DNA of 20,858 nucleotides from a bacterium (GTDB lineage Bacteria; Bacillota_I; Bacilli_A; Acholeplasmatales; Acholeplasmataceae). Under the pieces are notes generated by a model that saw nothing but the letters and a program-made list of their open reading frames with translations, was not told the origin of the DNA and searched no databases. Positions 14,291 through 20,858 of the stretch are shown in pieces. A program made the translations under genes and the position numbers. Position 1 is the first letter of the stretch. Each line of letters opens with the position of its first letter. The stretch spans positions 1 to 20,858 of the forward strand of contig JAAZUY010000004.1 in the NCBI GenBank assembly GCA_018623895.1, in the 5' to 3' direction.

Positions 14291-15274
14291 ATGGCGGTTA
14301 AAAATTTACTTCAAGCTATAAACGAAGCATTAGACCAGAAAATGGCCGATGACAAAAGAGTTGTGGTCTTCGGAGAAGACTCGGGCTACGAAGGTGGCGT
14401 GTTTAGAGTTACTGCGGGGCTACAAAAGAAGTATGGAGAAGATCGTTGTTTTGATACTCCGATAGCAGAAGCAGCAATAGCTGGATCAGCTATAGGAATG
14501 GCGATTAATGGATTGATTCCAGTTGCAGAAATCCAATTTGACGGCTTTGTTTTTCCAGGTATTACAGAAATAATTACACACATGGCTAGATATAGAAACA
14601 GATCAAGAGGAAGATATAATTTACCTGTAGTTGTAAGATTTCCAGTTGGTGGTGGAGTTAGAGCCTTGGAACATCATAGTGAATCCTTAGAGTCTCTCTT
14701 AGGTCAAATTCCAGGTTTGAAGGTTGTTATGCCATCAACACCATATGACGCTAAAGGTTTATTGATTTCTTCAATTGAAGATCCAGATCCTGTGATATTC
14801 ATGGAACCAAAAAGAATTTATAGAGCAGGAAAACAAGAAGTTCCTGAAGAAATGTACAGAATTCCCATTGGTAAAGCAAAAGTTGTTAAAGAAGGAAAAG
14901 ATGTAACAGTAGTAGCTTGGGGACCTTTTATTCGTGAAGTACAAAAAGCAATGAAGCTCCTTGAAGAAAAAGGTGAAAAAGTTGATGTTGAACTAATAGA
15001 TTTAAGAACTATTAATCCAATTGACGAAGAAACTATTGTTAATAGTGTCAAAAAGACTGGAAGATTTGTAGTTGTACAAGAGGCAGTAAAAACTTATGGA
15101 CCGGGTGCCGAATTGATTTCTCTTGTAAATGAAAAAGCATTTTTACATTTAGAGGCACAACCAACTCGTGTTACAGGATTTGATATTACTGTACCTCTTC
15201 CAAGGGGTGAACATTTTCACTTTGTTCAACCAGAAAGAATTGCAGCTGAAATTTTAAAAGTTGCTAAATACTAA
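14291..15274 (+). CDS. pdhB: Pyruvate dehydrogenase E1 component, beta subunit
   Basis: 327 residues, normal length. It completes the E1 active site at the alpha-beta interface. Visible blocks are VFGEDSGYEGGVFRVTAGLQKKYG, DTPIAEAAIAGSAIGMAI, EIQFDGFVFPGITEI, VVRFPVGGGVRALEHHSESLESLLGQIPGLKVVMPSTPYDAKGLL, and the C-terminal transketolase domain with DLRTINPIDEETI and VTGFDITVPLP. Ribosome binding site AAAGGTGA within the end of pdhA. Coupled with pdhA (2-bp gap), 11 bp before the E2 gene. Confidence 0.96.
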   Translation: MAVKNLLQAINEALDQKMADDKRVVVFGEDSGYEGGVFRVTAGLQKKYGEDRCFDTPIAEAAIAGSAIGMAINGLIPVAEIQFDGFVFPGITEIITHMARYRNRSRGRYNLPVVVRFPVGGGVRALEHHSESLESLLGQIPGLKVVMPSTPYDAKGLLISSIEDPDPVIFMEPKRIYRAGKQEVPEEMYRIPIGKAKVVKEGKDVTVVAWGPFIREVQKAMKLLEEKGEKVDVELIDLRTINPIDEETIVNSVKKTGRFVVVQEAVKTYGPGAELISLVNEKAFLHLEAQPTRVTGFDITVPLPRGEHFHFVQPERIAAEILKVAKY

Positions 15275-15285
15275 GGAGACAGCAT

Positions 15286-16581
15286 ATGTTTGATTTTAAA
15301 TTTGCAGATGTTGGTGAAGGCTTACATGAGGGTGTTATTTTAGAATGGAAATTCAAAGAAGGCGATTCTGTTAAAGAGGGTGATTTACTGGTTGTAATTG
15401 AGACTGATAAAGTAAATGCGGAACTAACAGCGCCTGTTGATGGTGTTTTAAAGAAACTTGGAAAAGGCGTTGGTGAAACTATTCATGTTGGTGAGACAGT
15501 TGTTCTAATTGATGATGGAACTGGTGAAGAAGAGCCAACCCAAAAAGAAGAAACCAAAGCTGAACCAGCAAAAGAAGAAACCAAATCTGAACCAGTAGAA
15601 GAAGAAAAAAGCTTGATAGGAGATACAATCATCGACACAGAAGTTATGGCTTCTTCATCTGAGGGACAAGAAAAACAAATTAAAACTTCTGAACCCAATG
15701 TTCGTGTTCTTGCTACTCCAGTAGCTAGAAAATTAGCACGCGATTTAGGTGTTGATATTAAATTAGTTAAAGGAACAGGACACAACGGTCGTGTAATGAA
15801 AGATGATATTAGAAAATATGCAGGTTCATCAAGTTCACAAACTGCAGCGCCTGTCTATCGTGAGGTCACTGTTTCAACCGAGGGAGATGTTGAATTAGTT
15901 CCAATAAGCAAACTTAGAAAAGCAATAGTCAATGCTATGGTAACTTCTAAACAAGTGATTCCTCATACAACTCTTATTGCAGAATTAGATGTTGATAAGT
16001 TAGTTGAGCTAAGACAATCATTGAAAAACCAAGATTTTTATACTGATGTCAAGATTACGTATATGCCTTTTATCGTTAAAGCAGTAACTAAAGCTTTAAG
16101 AGAATTTCCGATATTTAATAGTTCTTTTGATCAGAAAAATGATCAAATGGTATATAAAAAATTCTATAATATTGGAATGGCAGTTGATACAAAAGACGGA
16201 TTAATTGTTCCAGTTATTAAAAAAGCAGATACAATGTCAATTGTTTCTCTTGCAAAGGAAATTAGGCGACTTGCTGAACTAACAAGAGATCGCAAAGTTC
16301 AATTATCTGATTTAACAAATGCAACTTTTTCGATTACCAATTTTGGCTCGATAGGGGTGCCATTTGGAACACCTATAATTAATCATCCTGAGGTTGGAAT
16401 TTTAGGACTAGGTAATATTGCAAAGAAACCAGTTGTTAGAGGTGAAGAAATTGTACCTGGTTATGTAATGCCTCTGTCTCTTTCGGTTGATCATAGAGTA
16501 ATTGATGGAGCAGATGCAGGAAGGTTTATCAATTATCTAAAACAACTTCTTGAAAATCCATCACTGTTATTGATAGATTGA
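15286..16581 (+). CDS. pdhC: Pyruvate dehydrogenase E2, dihydrolipoamide acetyltransferase
   Basis: 431 residues. It transfers the acetyl group from the lipoyl arm to CoA and forms the core of the complex. Order of parts: one lipoyl domain (about 2-77, lipoylated lysine K42 in ETDKVNAE); an acidic, Glu/Lys/Pro-rich linker with a nine-residue tandem repeat; a peripheral-subunit-binding domain (about 139-178, VLATPVARKLARDLG, GTGHNGRVMKDDI); a catalytic domain ending in DHRVIDGADAGRF with H403 and D407. Only one lipoyl domain, and the E3 gene carries none. Ribosome binding site AAGGAGA; stop is TGA, which supports the standard code. Confidence 0.96.
   Translation: MFDFKFADVGEGLHEGVILEWKFKEGDSVKEGDLLVVIETDKVNAELTAPVDGVLKKLGKGVGETIHVGETVVLIDDGTGEEEPTQKEETKAEPAKEETKSEPVEEEKSLIGDTIIDTEVMASSSEGQEKQIKTSEPNVRVLATPVARKLARDLGVDIKLVKGTGHNGRVMKDDIRKYAGSSSSQTAAPVYREVTVSTEGDVELVPISKLRKAIVNAMVTSKQVIPHTTLIAELDVDKLVELRQSLKNQDFYTDVKITYMPFIVKAVTKALREFPIFNSSFDQKNDQMVYKKFYNIGMAVDTKDGLIVPVIKKADTMSIVSLAKEIRRLAELTRDRKVQLSDLTNATFSITNFGSIGVPFGTPIINHPEVGILGLGNIAKKPVVRGEEIVPGYVMPLSLSVDHRVIDGADAGRFINYLKQLLENPSLLLID
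15544..15597 (+). repeat. Two-copy 27-bp tandem repeat in the E2 linker
   Basis: Two in-frame 27-bp units (15544-15570 and 15571-15597) encode KEETKAEPA and KEETKSEPV, differing at two or three bases. It lies in the flexible linker between the lipoyl and subunit-binding domains, where copy number can change without harming function. Confidence 0.85.
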
Positions 16582-16589
16582 GGTAAGTA

Positions 16590-17960
16590 ATGAAAAAATA
16601 CGATATTGTTGTTTTGGGAAGTGGACCAGGCGGTTATGTCGCTGCAATAAAAGCTTCTCAATTAGGAAAAAAAGTTGCTATAATTGAAAAAGAATCGTTA
16701 GGTGGTGTTTGTTTAAACTGGGGATGTATTCCAACAAAAACACTTTTAAAAAACGCAAAAGTACTTAAATACGTTGAGCATGCTCTTGATTATGGTGTTG
16801 TAGTTGATGGTAAGATTTCAATAGATTGGACTTCAATGCTTAAACGAAAAAATAAAGTTGTTAAACAACTTACCAATGGAGTAGCAGGGTTACTCAAAAA
16901 AAATAAAGTAGATGTATTTAAAGGTACAGGAAAAGTTATTTCCAAAGATAAAGTTGAAGTTGAAGGCGAAGTTCTTGAAACAAAAAATTTAATTATAGCT
17001 ACCGGTGCATTGCCATTTATTCCACCAATAAAAGGATTGAAAGAGGGTATTGCCAAAGGATTTGTCAAAACATCTAAAGAGATGCTCGATATTAAAAGTA
17101 TTCCAAAAAAATTAGTTATAATTGGTGGAGGCGTTATAGGTTGTGAGTTTGCTACTATATTTTCTGCAATGAATATTGAAGTAACGATCATCGAGAAAAT
17201 GGATACAATACTTCCTATGATGGATATTGATGTTAGACAAGAATACATCAAGTCTCTTATTAAAGATGGGGTTAAGATATCAACAAATTCCGAAGTAAAA
17301 GAAATTACCACAAATTCAGTCAAATATTTTATGAACGATAAAGAACATTCTATAGAAGCCGACACTGTTTTACTTTCAATTGGAATGAAACCTAATACAA
17401 AAGATTTAGAAGTTCTAAATTTAAAGATGGATCGATCAAGTATTGTCACTGACGAAACATTGCAAACAAGTGTTAAAGGAGTTTACGCAATAGGAGACGT
17501 TAATGGTAAATTTATGTTAGCTCATGTTGCTTCTACTGAAGGAATAGTTGCGGTGGAGAATATATGTGGCTCAACTACAAAAATGGATTATAATCAAATT
17601 CCTAGTGCCGTATACGGCTCACCAGAAATAGCAATGATTGGATTAACTGAGTCAGAAGTAAAAGAAAAAAAGATAGAGTATAAAGTTACAAAATTTCCTT
17701 TAGCTGCTAATGGTAGAAGTTTAGCAGAAAATGATACAAGAGGGTTTGTAAAATTAATTTTTGATAAAAAATATGGAGAACTTTTAGGTGGACACATATT
17801 AGCATATAATGCATCAGAAATTCTCGGTGAACTTGGAACAATTATGAAATTAGAAGGAACAGCAGAAGAAATTTCCAGCACTATTCATGCACATCCTACA
17901 TTATCAGAGATAATACTAGAGGCGGCACATAGTTTTGAGGGAAAACCAATACATATGTAA
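16590..17960 (+). CDS. lpdA: Dihydrolipoamide dehydrogenase (E3)
   Basis: 456 residues. An FAD/NAD disulfide oxidoreductase that reoxidises the dihydrolipoyl arm of E2 with NAD+. FAD motif VLGSGPGGYVAA at the N-terminus; redox disulfide C41/C46 in GGVCLNWGCIPTK; NAD motif IIGGGVIGCEFA; YAIGDVNGKFMLAHVA; C-terminal catalytic pair H435 and E440 in HAHPTLSE. No N-terminal lipoyl domain, unlike the E3 of many Mycoplasma species. Last gene of the operon, 8 bp after the E2 gene with a GAGGTAAG site, and followed immediately by a terminator. Its position makes the PDH role clear; it could also serve other lipoyl complexes. Confidence 0.96.
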   Translation: MKKYDIVVLGSGPGGYVAAIKASQLGKKVAIIEKESLGGVCLNWGCIPTKTLLKNAKVLKYVEHALDYGVVVDGKISIDWTSMLKRKNKVVKQLTNGVAGLLKKNKVDVFKGTGKVISKDKVEVEGEVLETKNLIIATGALPFIPPIKGLKEGIAKGFVKTSKEMLDIKSIPKKLVIIGGGVIGCEFATIFSAMNIEVTIIEKMDTILPMMDIDVRQEYIKSLIKDGVKISTNSEVKEITTNSVKYFMNDKEHSIEADTVLLSIGMKPNTKDLEVLNLKMDRSSIVTDETLQTSVKGVYAIGDVNGKFMLAHVASTEGIVAVENICGSTTKMDYNQIPSAVYGSPEIAMIGLTESEVKEKKIEYKVTKFPLAANGRSLAENDTRGFVKLIFDKKYGELLGGHILAYNASEILGELGTIMKLEGTAEEISSTIHAHPTLSEIILEAAHSFEGKPIHM

Positions 17961-17988
17961 AAAAATGCAATTATGCATTTTTTTTTTT
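17961..17988 (+). terminator. Rho-independent terminator of the pdh operon
   Basis: Begins at the base after the lpd stop codon. AAAAATGCA (17961-17969) pairs with TGCATTTTT (17974-17982) around a four-base loop, and a run of Ts continues to 17988. Strong candidate. Confidence 0.88.
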
Positions 17989-18002
17989 GTTCTAATATGA
18001 TG

Positions 18003-18018
18003 TGCTAAAATATTTACG
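18003..18018 (+). promoter_or_regulatory. Extended -10 promoter of the lipid kinase, leaderless geometry
   Basis: TG-C-TAAAAT at 18003-18011, then exactly 6 nt to the GTG start at 18018. No ribosome binding site is possible if transcription starts about 7 nt after the box. It lies right after the pdh terminator. Confidence 0.55.
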
Positions 18019-18932
18019 TGGAAACTAAAGAATATTTATTAATCTATAATTTTAAATCTGGAAAAGGAAAAATTAGAAAAGACATTACAAAAATTAAAGC
18101 TTTTTTTGAACTTAACAATCGAAGACTTGGGCTTTTTGAGTCAAAAGAAAAAAAAGATATTCTTAAATTAATAAATTCACATTATTCAAAATATACCAAT
18201 TGGATTGTTGCAGGAGGAGATGGAACTGTATCTTCGGTAGTTAACGTTGTAATGCAAATCAATGGTAATAGACCAGTTATTTCTGTTCTTCCATACGGTT
18301 CAGCTAACGATATTGCATATATATTGGGAATGAAAAAGAAACTATCGTTTAATTTAAAAACAATTTTGCAAGAAAAACCTATACTCATGGATCTAAATAA
18401 AGTTAATGATAAAAAGTATTTTGTATACACAATTGCCGCAGGAATATTCACCGATATTAGTTACACAACAAATAGAAAAAACCTTAACAGATTCGGAAGA
18501 TTAGCATATTATTTTGAGGGATTAAAAAAAATACAGGATGATGAAAGTGTTTTACTAAATTTCAAGGTATTAAAAAGAGAATTTTCAGAAAAATATAATC
18601 TTTTTTTAGGCCTTGCTTCAAATAGAGTTGGTGGATTTACACTTTATAGAAAAAAGAATTCTAAATTAAATGATAGTCTCATAGATATACACTTGTTTGA
18701 AAAGAAAAATAAATTTTCAATTTTTCGAATATTTTTGTTTTTGTTAAGAATGGGAAAAAAAGTGAAATCTGATAATATAATTCAAACAAAATATATTGAT
18801 ATAAAGGCAAAAAAAGACATTAAATGGAATGCTGATGGAGAATATTTATGTAGTGGAAATGTTTTTATAGAAGTAATACCTAAATGTTTAAATGTGATTG
18901 CATCACAAAAATCGAAAAAGTTATATTTTTAA
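18018..18932 (+). CDS. Diacylglycerol-kinase-family lipid kinase (DgkB/YegS/BmrU-like)
   Basis: 304 residues, typical of the family. The N-terminal YNFKSGKGK resembles the NPxSG nucleotide motif; VAGGDGTVSSVVNVVM (64-79) carries the GGDGT signature; LPYGSANDIAYILGM (91-105) corresponds to P-x-GTxND, with S in place of T. Members phosphorylate diacylglycerol or related lipids at the membrane, recycling diacylglycerol from phosphatidylglycerol use. Exact substrate unknown. Starts with GTG at 18018: no other start codon gives a full kinase motif, and the promoter geometry supports a leaderless mRNA. Probably a single-gene unit after the pdh terminator. Confidence 0.88.
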   Translation: METKEYLLIYNFKSGKGKIRKDITKIKAFFELNNRRLGLFESKEKKDILKLINSHYSKYTNWIVAGGDGTVSSVVNVVMQINGNRPVISVLPYGSANDIAYILGMKKKLSFNLKTILQEKPILMDLNKVNDKKYFVYTIAAGIFTDISYTTNRKNLNRFGRLAYYFEGLKKIQDDESVLLNFKVLKREFSEKYNLFLGLASNRVGGFTLYRKKNSKLNDSLIDIHLFEKKNKFSIFRIFLFLLRMGKKVKSDNIIQTKYIDIKAKKDIKWNADGEYLCSGNVFIEVIPKCLNVIASQKSKKLYF

Positions 18933-18954
18933 ATTGGATATAAAGTAATTATGA

Positions 18955-18989
18955 TTTACATGTTAGTTTTTTTAAGTATAATAATGTCA
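18955..18989 (+). promoter_or_regulatory. Promoter of the MFS transporter gene, leaderless geometry
   Basis: TTTACA (18955-18960), 16-bp spacer, TATAAT (18977-18982), then exactly 6 nt to the ATG at 18989. A well-formed two-box promoter without room for a ribosome binding site; the bases before the ATG hold no Shine-Dalgarno match. Confidence 0.65.
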
Positions 18990-20161
18990 TGAAAAGAAAA
19001 GTAATTTTTATATATATATTGTTTTTTTTCCTTATGACTATTTTAGGTTCAGTGTATACTTACTCAATTTATAGACTTGAACTTGAAAATTCACTAAACA
19101 TCAATTCAACTATTAGTGGAATTCCATATATATTTTCACTCTTATTTTTTTCGATTATGATGAGTTTCTCAGGAAGATATCTTAAAATAGAGAATATAAA
19201 AAAACTTGTTTTTGCTGGCGGATTTCTTCTAATCGGTGCATGGTTAATATCAGCTCTAATTAAAAACATTTGGGTTTTTACTTTTTCTTATGGAATAATG
19301 ATGGGTAGCGCTGTGGGAATTTTATACGGTATTCCTCTAATGATGGTTCAAAAAAGTAACATAATAAAAAAAGGTTTAGTCTCAGGAATCATGCTTTTAG
19401 GGTTTGGTTTATCCTCAGTTATATTTTCTCCTTTTGCAAGATGGATAATTGACGCTTACAGCATGGAAGTCTTATTTTATATTTACGCAATTTTATCTTT
19501 TGTAGTAATATTTACTATAATTTTAGTAATAGACAATGCATACGATTTAAAAAAAGATAACGCACTAAGAGAGAAGAAAAAAGTTACAAAAAATAAATCT
19601 AATCATAAATGGGGCAGTTTCTTTTTTATATTTTCAGCTATGACATTGGTTGGTTTGACAATGATTGGTTTGACTAACGTAATCGCAACAAAATATTATA
19701 ACTTTGATGCGGTAATGATCTCAGGAATTATAGGAATTTTTGCTCTATTGAATGCAATTTCTAGACCAATATTTGGGTATTTGATGGACAAGTTTTCTTT
19801 TTCAAAAATTTCAATTACTAGTATTGCAATGCTTTTCACTGCTAGCATGATAAATTTTTTCAACCAAGGAGAATCTATTGTGCTATTTTTTATTGCATAC
19901 GGAATCTACTGGTTTAATCTTGGCATCTGGCTAACAATAATGCCGCTATATGTTAAGAATCAGGTAGGAACTGAAAACTACTCCAAGATTTATGGAAATG
20001 TTTTTTTAGGATATGGTGTGTCAGCATTAATTGGAACACTTACGTCTTCATTGATATTGGAATCCTTTGGCTCACCGAGGAACATATATGTCATAATTAT
20101 GATTTTTATGATTTTCATGTTTTTCTATCTTTCAAACAAACTAAAAAAAGAAATAAAATAA
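18989..20161 (+). CDS. MFS transporter, oxalate/formate antiporter-like (OFA)
   Basis: 390 residues, about 12 membrane helices with a charged central loop (around 185-205, KKDNALREKKKVTKNKSNHK). The opening LGSVYTYSIYRLELENSLNI resembles the LGxxYxWSxF segment of OFA-type carriers, and the motif AISRPIFGYLMDKFSFSKIS in the second half is the usual loop-8/9 MFS signature. Such carriers exchange small carboxylates, but substrate specificity cannot be read here. Predicted leaderless start at 18989. No clear terminator follows within the 62 bp before the SPFH gene. Confidence 0.85.
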   Translation: MKRKVIFIYILFFFLMTILGSVYTYSIYRLELENSLNINSTISGIPYIFSLLFFSIMMSFSGRYLKIENIKKLVFAGGFLLIGAWLISALIKNIWVFTFSYGIMMGSAVGILYGIPLMMVQKSNIIKKGLVSGIMLLGFGLSSVIFSPFARWIIDAYSMEVLFYIYAILSFVVIFTIILVIDNAYDLKKDNALREKKKVTKNKSNHKWGSFFFIFSAMTLVGLTMIGLTNVIATKYYNFDAVMISGIIGIFALLNAISRPIFGYLMDKFSFSKISITSIAMLFTASMINFFNQGESIVLFFIAYGIYWFNLGIWLTIMPLYVKNQVGTENYSKIYGNVFLGYGVSALIGTLTSSLILESFGSPRNIYVIIMIFMIFMFFYLSNKLKKEIK

Positions 20162-20179
20162 CCATTTTTCCTCCTAGCG

Positions 20180-20188
20180 TGTTATAAT
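20180..20188 (+). promoter_or_regulatory. Extended -10 promoter of the SPFH gene
   Basis: TG-T-TATAAT at 20180-20188, followed by a leader of about 30 bases that contains AAAGGAGG just before the ATG at 20224. No -35 box of note. Confidence 0.65.
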
Positions 20189-20223
20189 TACACATAAATA
20201 TATTAATTTCAAAGGAGGAAATT

Positions 20224-20858
20224 ATGGAAGTAATTTTAATAAGTATTTTAATTGTTGTAGGTGGATATGTTGCTTTAGGTTTTGATTTTCCAAATAATCC
20301 TAGAGTATATAAAAGACGTCCAAGACAGTGGTTTGCATTACTAGGTTTTTTATTTATATTCACAGGAATGTTTGTTACTGTTAATGCAAACGAAGTGGGG
20401 ATTTCCTATGATCCATTAAATGGGGGTCTTCAAGAAGAATCATATGATGAAGGACTTCATGTAAAAGCACCTTGGATTCAGGTGACAACAATTTCTACTA
20501 AACTTAGAGAGTTTACAGCGTCTGTTTATGCACAGACTGGTCAAATTCTCGATGTAAACGGAAACCCTACGGGTGGAGGTCAATTCATTACATATAGCGT
20601 AACTCTTCAATATAAAATAACCGTTGTAGATGCGTACAATTTTTATAAAAACTTTGGATCAAACTATGTTCCTGAGTCTATACTTGAAGCTAGAATTAGA
20701 GAATCATTACAGGATAAATCAACCGACTATGATGTATTTAGTATTCTTAAAGGTGCTCTCAATGATGTAAGATTAGATACTGAAGAGGATCTTAGAGAAT
20801 CAATGTTAAATTTAGGTATCTATGTAGATTCATTTATAATTAATGACGTTGATGCGGG
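20224..20858 (+). CDS. SPFH/prohibitin-family membrane protein (3' end outside window)
   Basis: 211 codons visible; the gene runs off the window end. It has a hydrophobic N-terminus (VILISILIVVGGYVALGF), a basic stretch (YKRRPRQ), then a second membrane segment WFALLGFLFIFTGMFVTV. The SPFH domain follows: NEVGISYDPLNGG, YDEGLHVKAPWIQVTTISTKLREF, FITYSVTLQYKITVVDAYNFYKNFG, ESILEARIRESLQDKSTDYDVFSIL. Such proteins form oligomeric membrane scaffolds, often linked to membrane-protein quality control or lipid microdomains. ATG at 20224 has a perfect AAAGGAGG site. The two-segment N-terminus is somewhat longer than in classic prohibitins. Confidence 0.88.
   Translation, partial: MEVILISILIVVGGYVALGFDFPNNPRVYKRRPRQWFALLGFLFIFTGMFVTVNANEVGISYDPLNGGLQEESYDEGLHVKAPWIQVTTISTKLREFTASVYAQTGQILDVNGNPTGGGQFITYSVTLQYKITVVDAYNFYKNFGSNYVPESILEARIRESLQDKSTDYDVFSILKGALNDVRLDTEEDLRESMLNLGIYVDSFIINDVDA

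Noticed and set aside
16790..17449. Long antisense open frame (219 codons) opposite lpd
   Set aside because: It mirrors the highly conserved lpd gene, shows no family motif and has no ribosome binding site; shadow frame.
1..20858. CRISPR array, tRNA, rRNA, insertion sequence or phage genes
   Set aside because: No regular repeats, no tRNA-like cloverleaf and no transposase, integrase or phage motif seen; the island looks chromosomal and not recently mobile.
1..20858. Mycoplasma-type genetic code (TGA as Trp)
   Set aside because: Trp is encoded by TGG throughout and TGA ends at least two full-length genes (stops at 5411-5413 minus strand and 16579-16581 plus strand).

Overview
The window is strongly AT-rich (by eye, not counted) and densely coded on both strands. 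It uses TGG for Trp and TGA as a real stop (for example the tocopherol-cyclase-like gene and the E2 gene), so the genetic code is 11. Strong AGGAGG-type ribosome binding sites, a PdhABCD-type pyruvate dehydrogenase operon and a CrtM/CrtN-like carotenoid pair point to a low-GC Gram-positive (Firmicutes or Mollicutes-like) bacterium. A deep-branching Mollicutes-related group that keeps code 11 (Acholeplasma/Izemoplasma/Haloplasma-like) would fit, but this is inference and not proved by the window.

Layout. (1) 2-1428 (+): the end of a riboflavin operon, ribBA (5' end outside the window) and ribH. (2) 1432-13043: a photobiology island. It holds a minus-strand pair coding for an FeS-BCP photolyase and a DASH cryptochrome; a plus-strand arginine deiminase; a minus-strand tocopherol-cyclase-like gene and a heliorhodopsin; a plus-strand operon of carotenoid desaturase, carotenoid synthase and class II CPD photolyase; and a minus-strand operon of an MscS channel, a DUF2177 protein and a DUF1295 protein. 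(3) 13200-17960 (+): pdhA-pdhB-pdhC-lpd, closed by a clear terminator. (4) 18018-20858 (+): a diacylglycerol-kinase-like lipid kinase, an OFA-like MFS transporter and the 5' part of an SPFH/prohibitin-family membrane protein.

How the parts fit. The island combines a retinal photoreceptor (heliorhodopsin), pigment synthesis, and three flavin-dependent repair or photoreceptor enzymes from three different subfamilies (FeS-BCP, DASH, class II). The neighbouring rib genes make the flavin precursor, and RibH itself makes 6,7-dimethyl-8-ribityllumazine, the known antenna of FeS-BCP photolyases. Heliorhodopsin and the crt-photolyase operon are divergent from a 97-bp intergenic region that holds two extended -10 promoters and a central inverted repeat. 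The membrane-protein operon and the tocopherol-cyclase-like gene are the least understood parts and the best candidates for new biology.

Regulatory style. Extended -10 (TGnTATAAT-like) promoters are frequent. Three genes (arcA, the lipid kinase, the MFS transporter) appear to be transcribed without a leader: each has a -10 box ending exactly 6 nt before the start codon and no ribosome binding site. No tRNA, rRNA, CRISPR array, insertion sequence or origin was recognised. No gap between genes exceeds about 160 bp.
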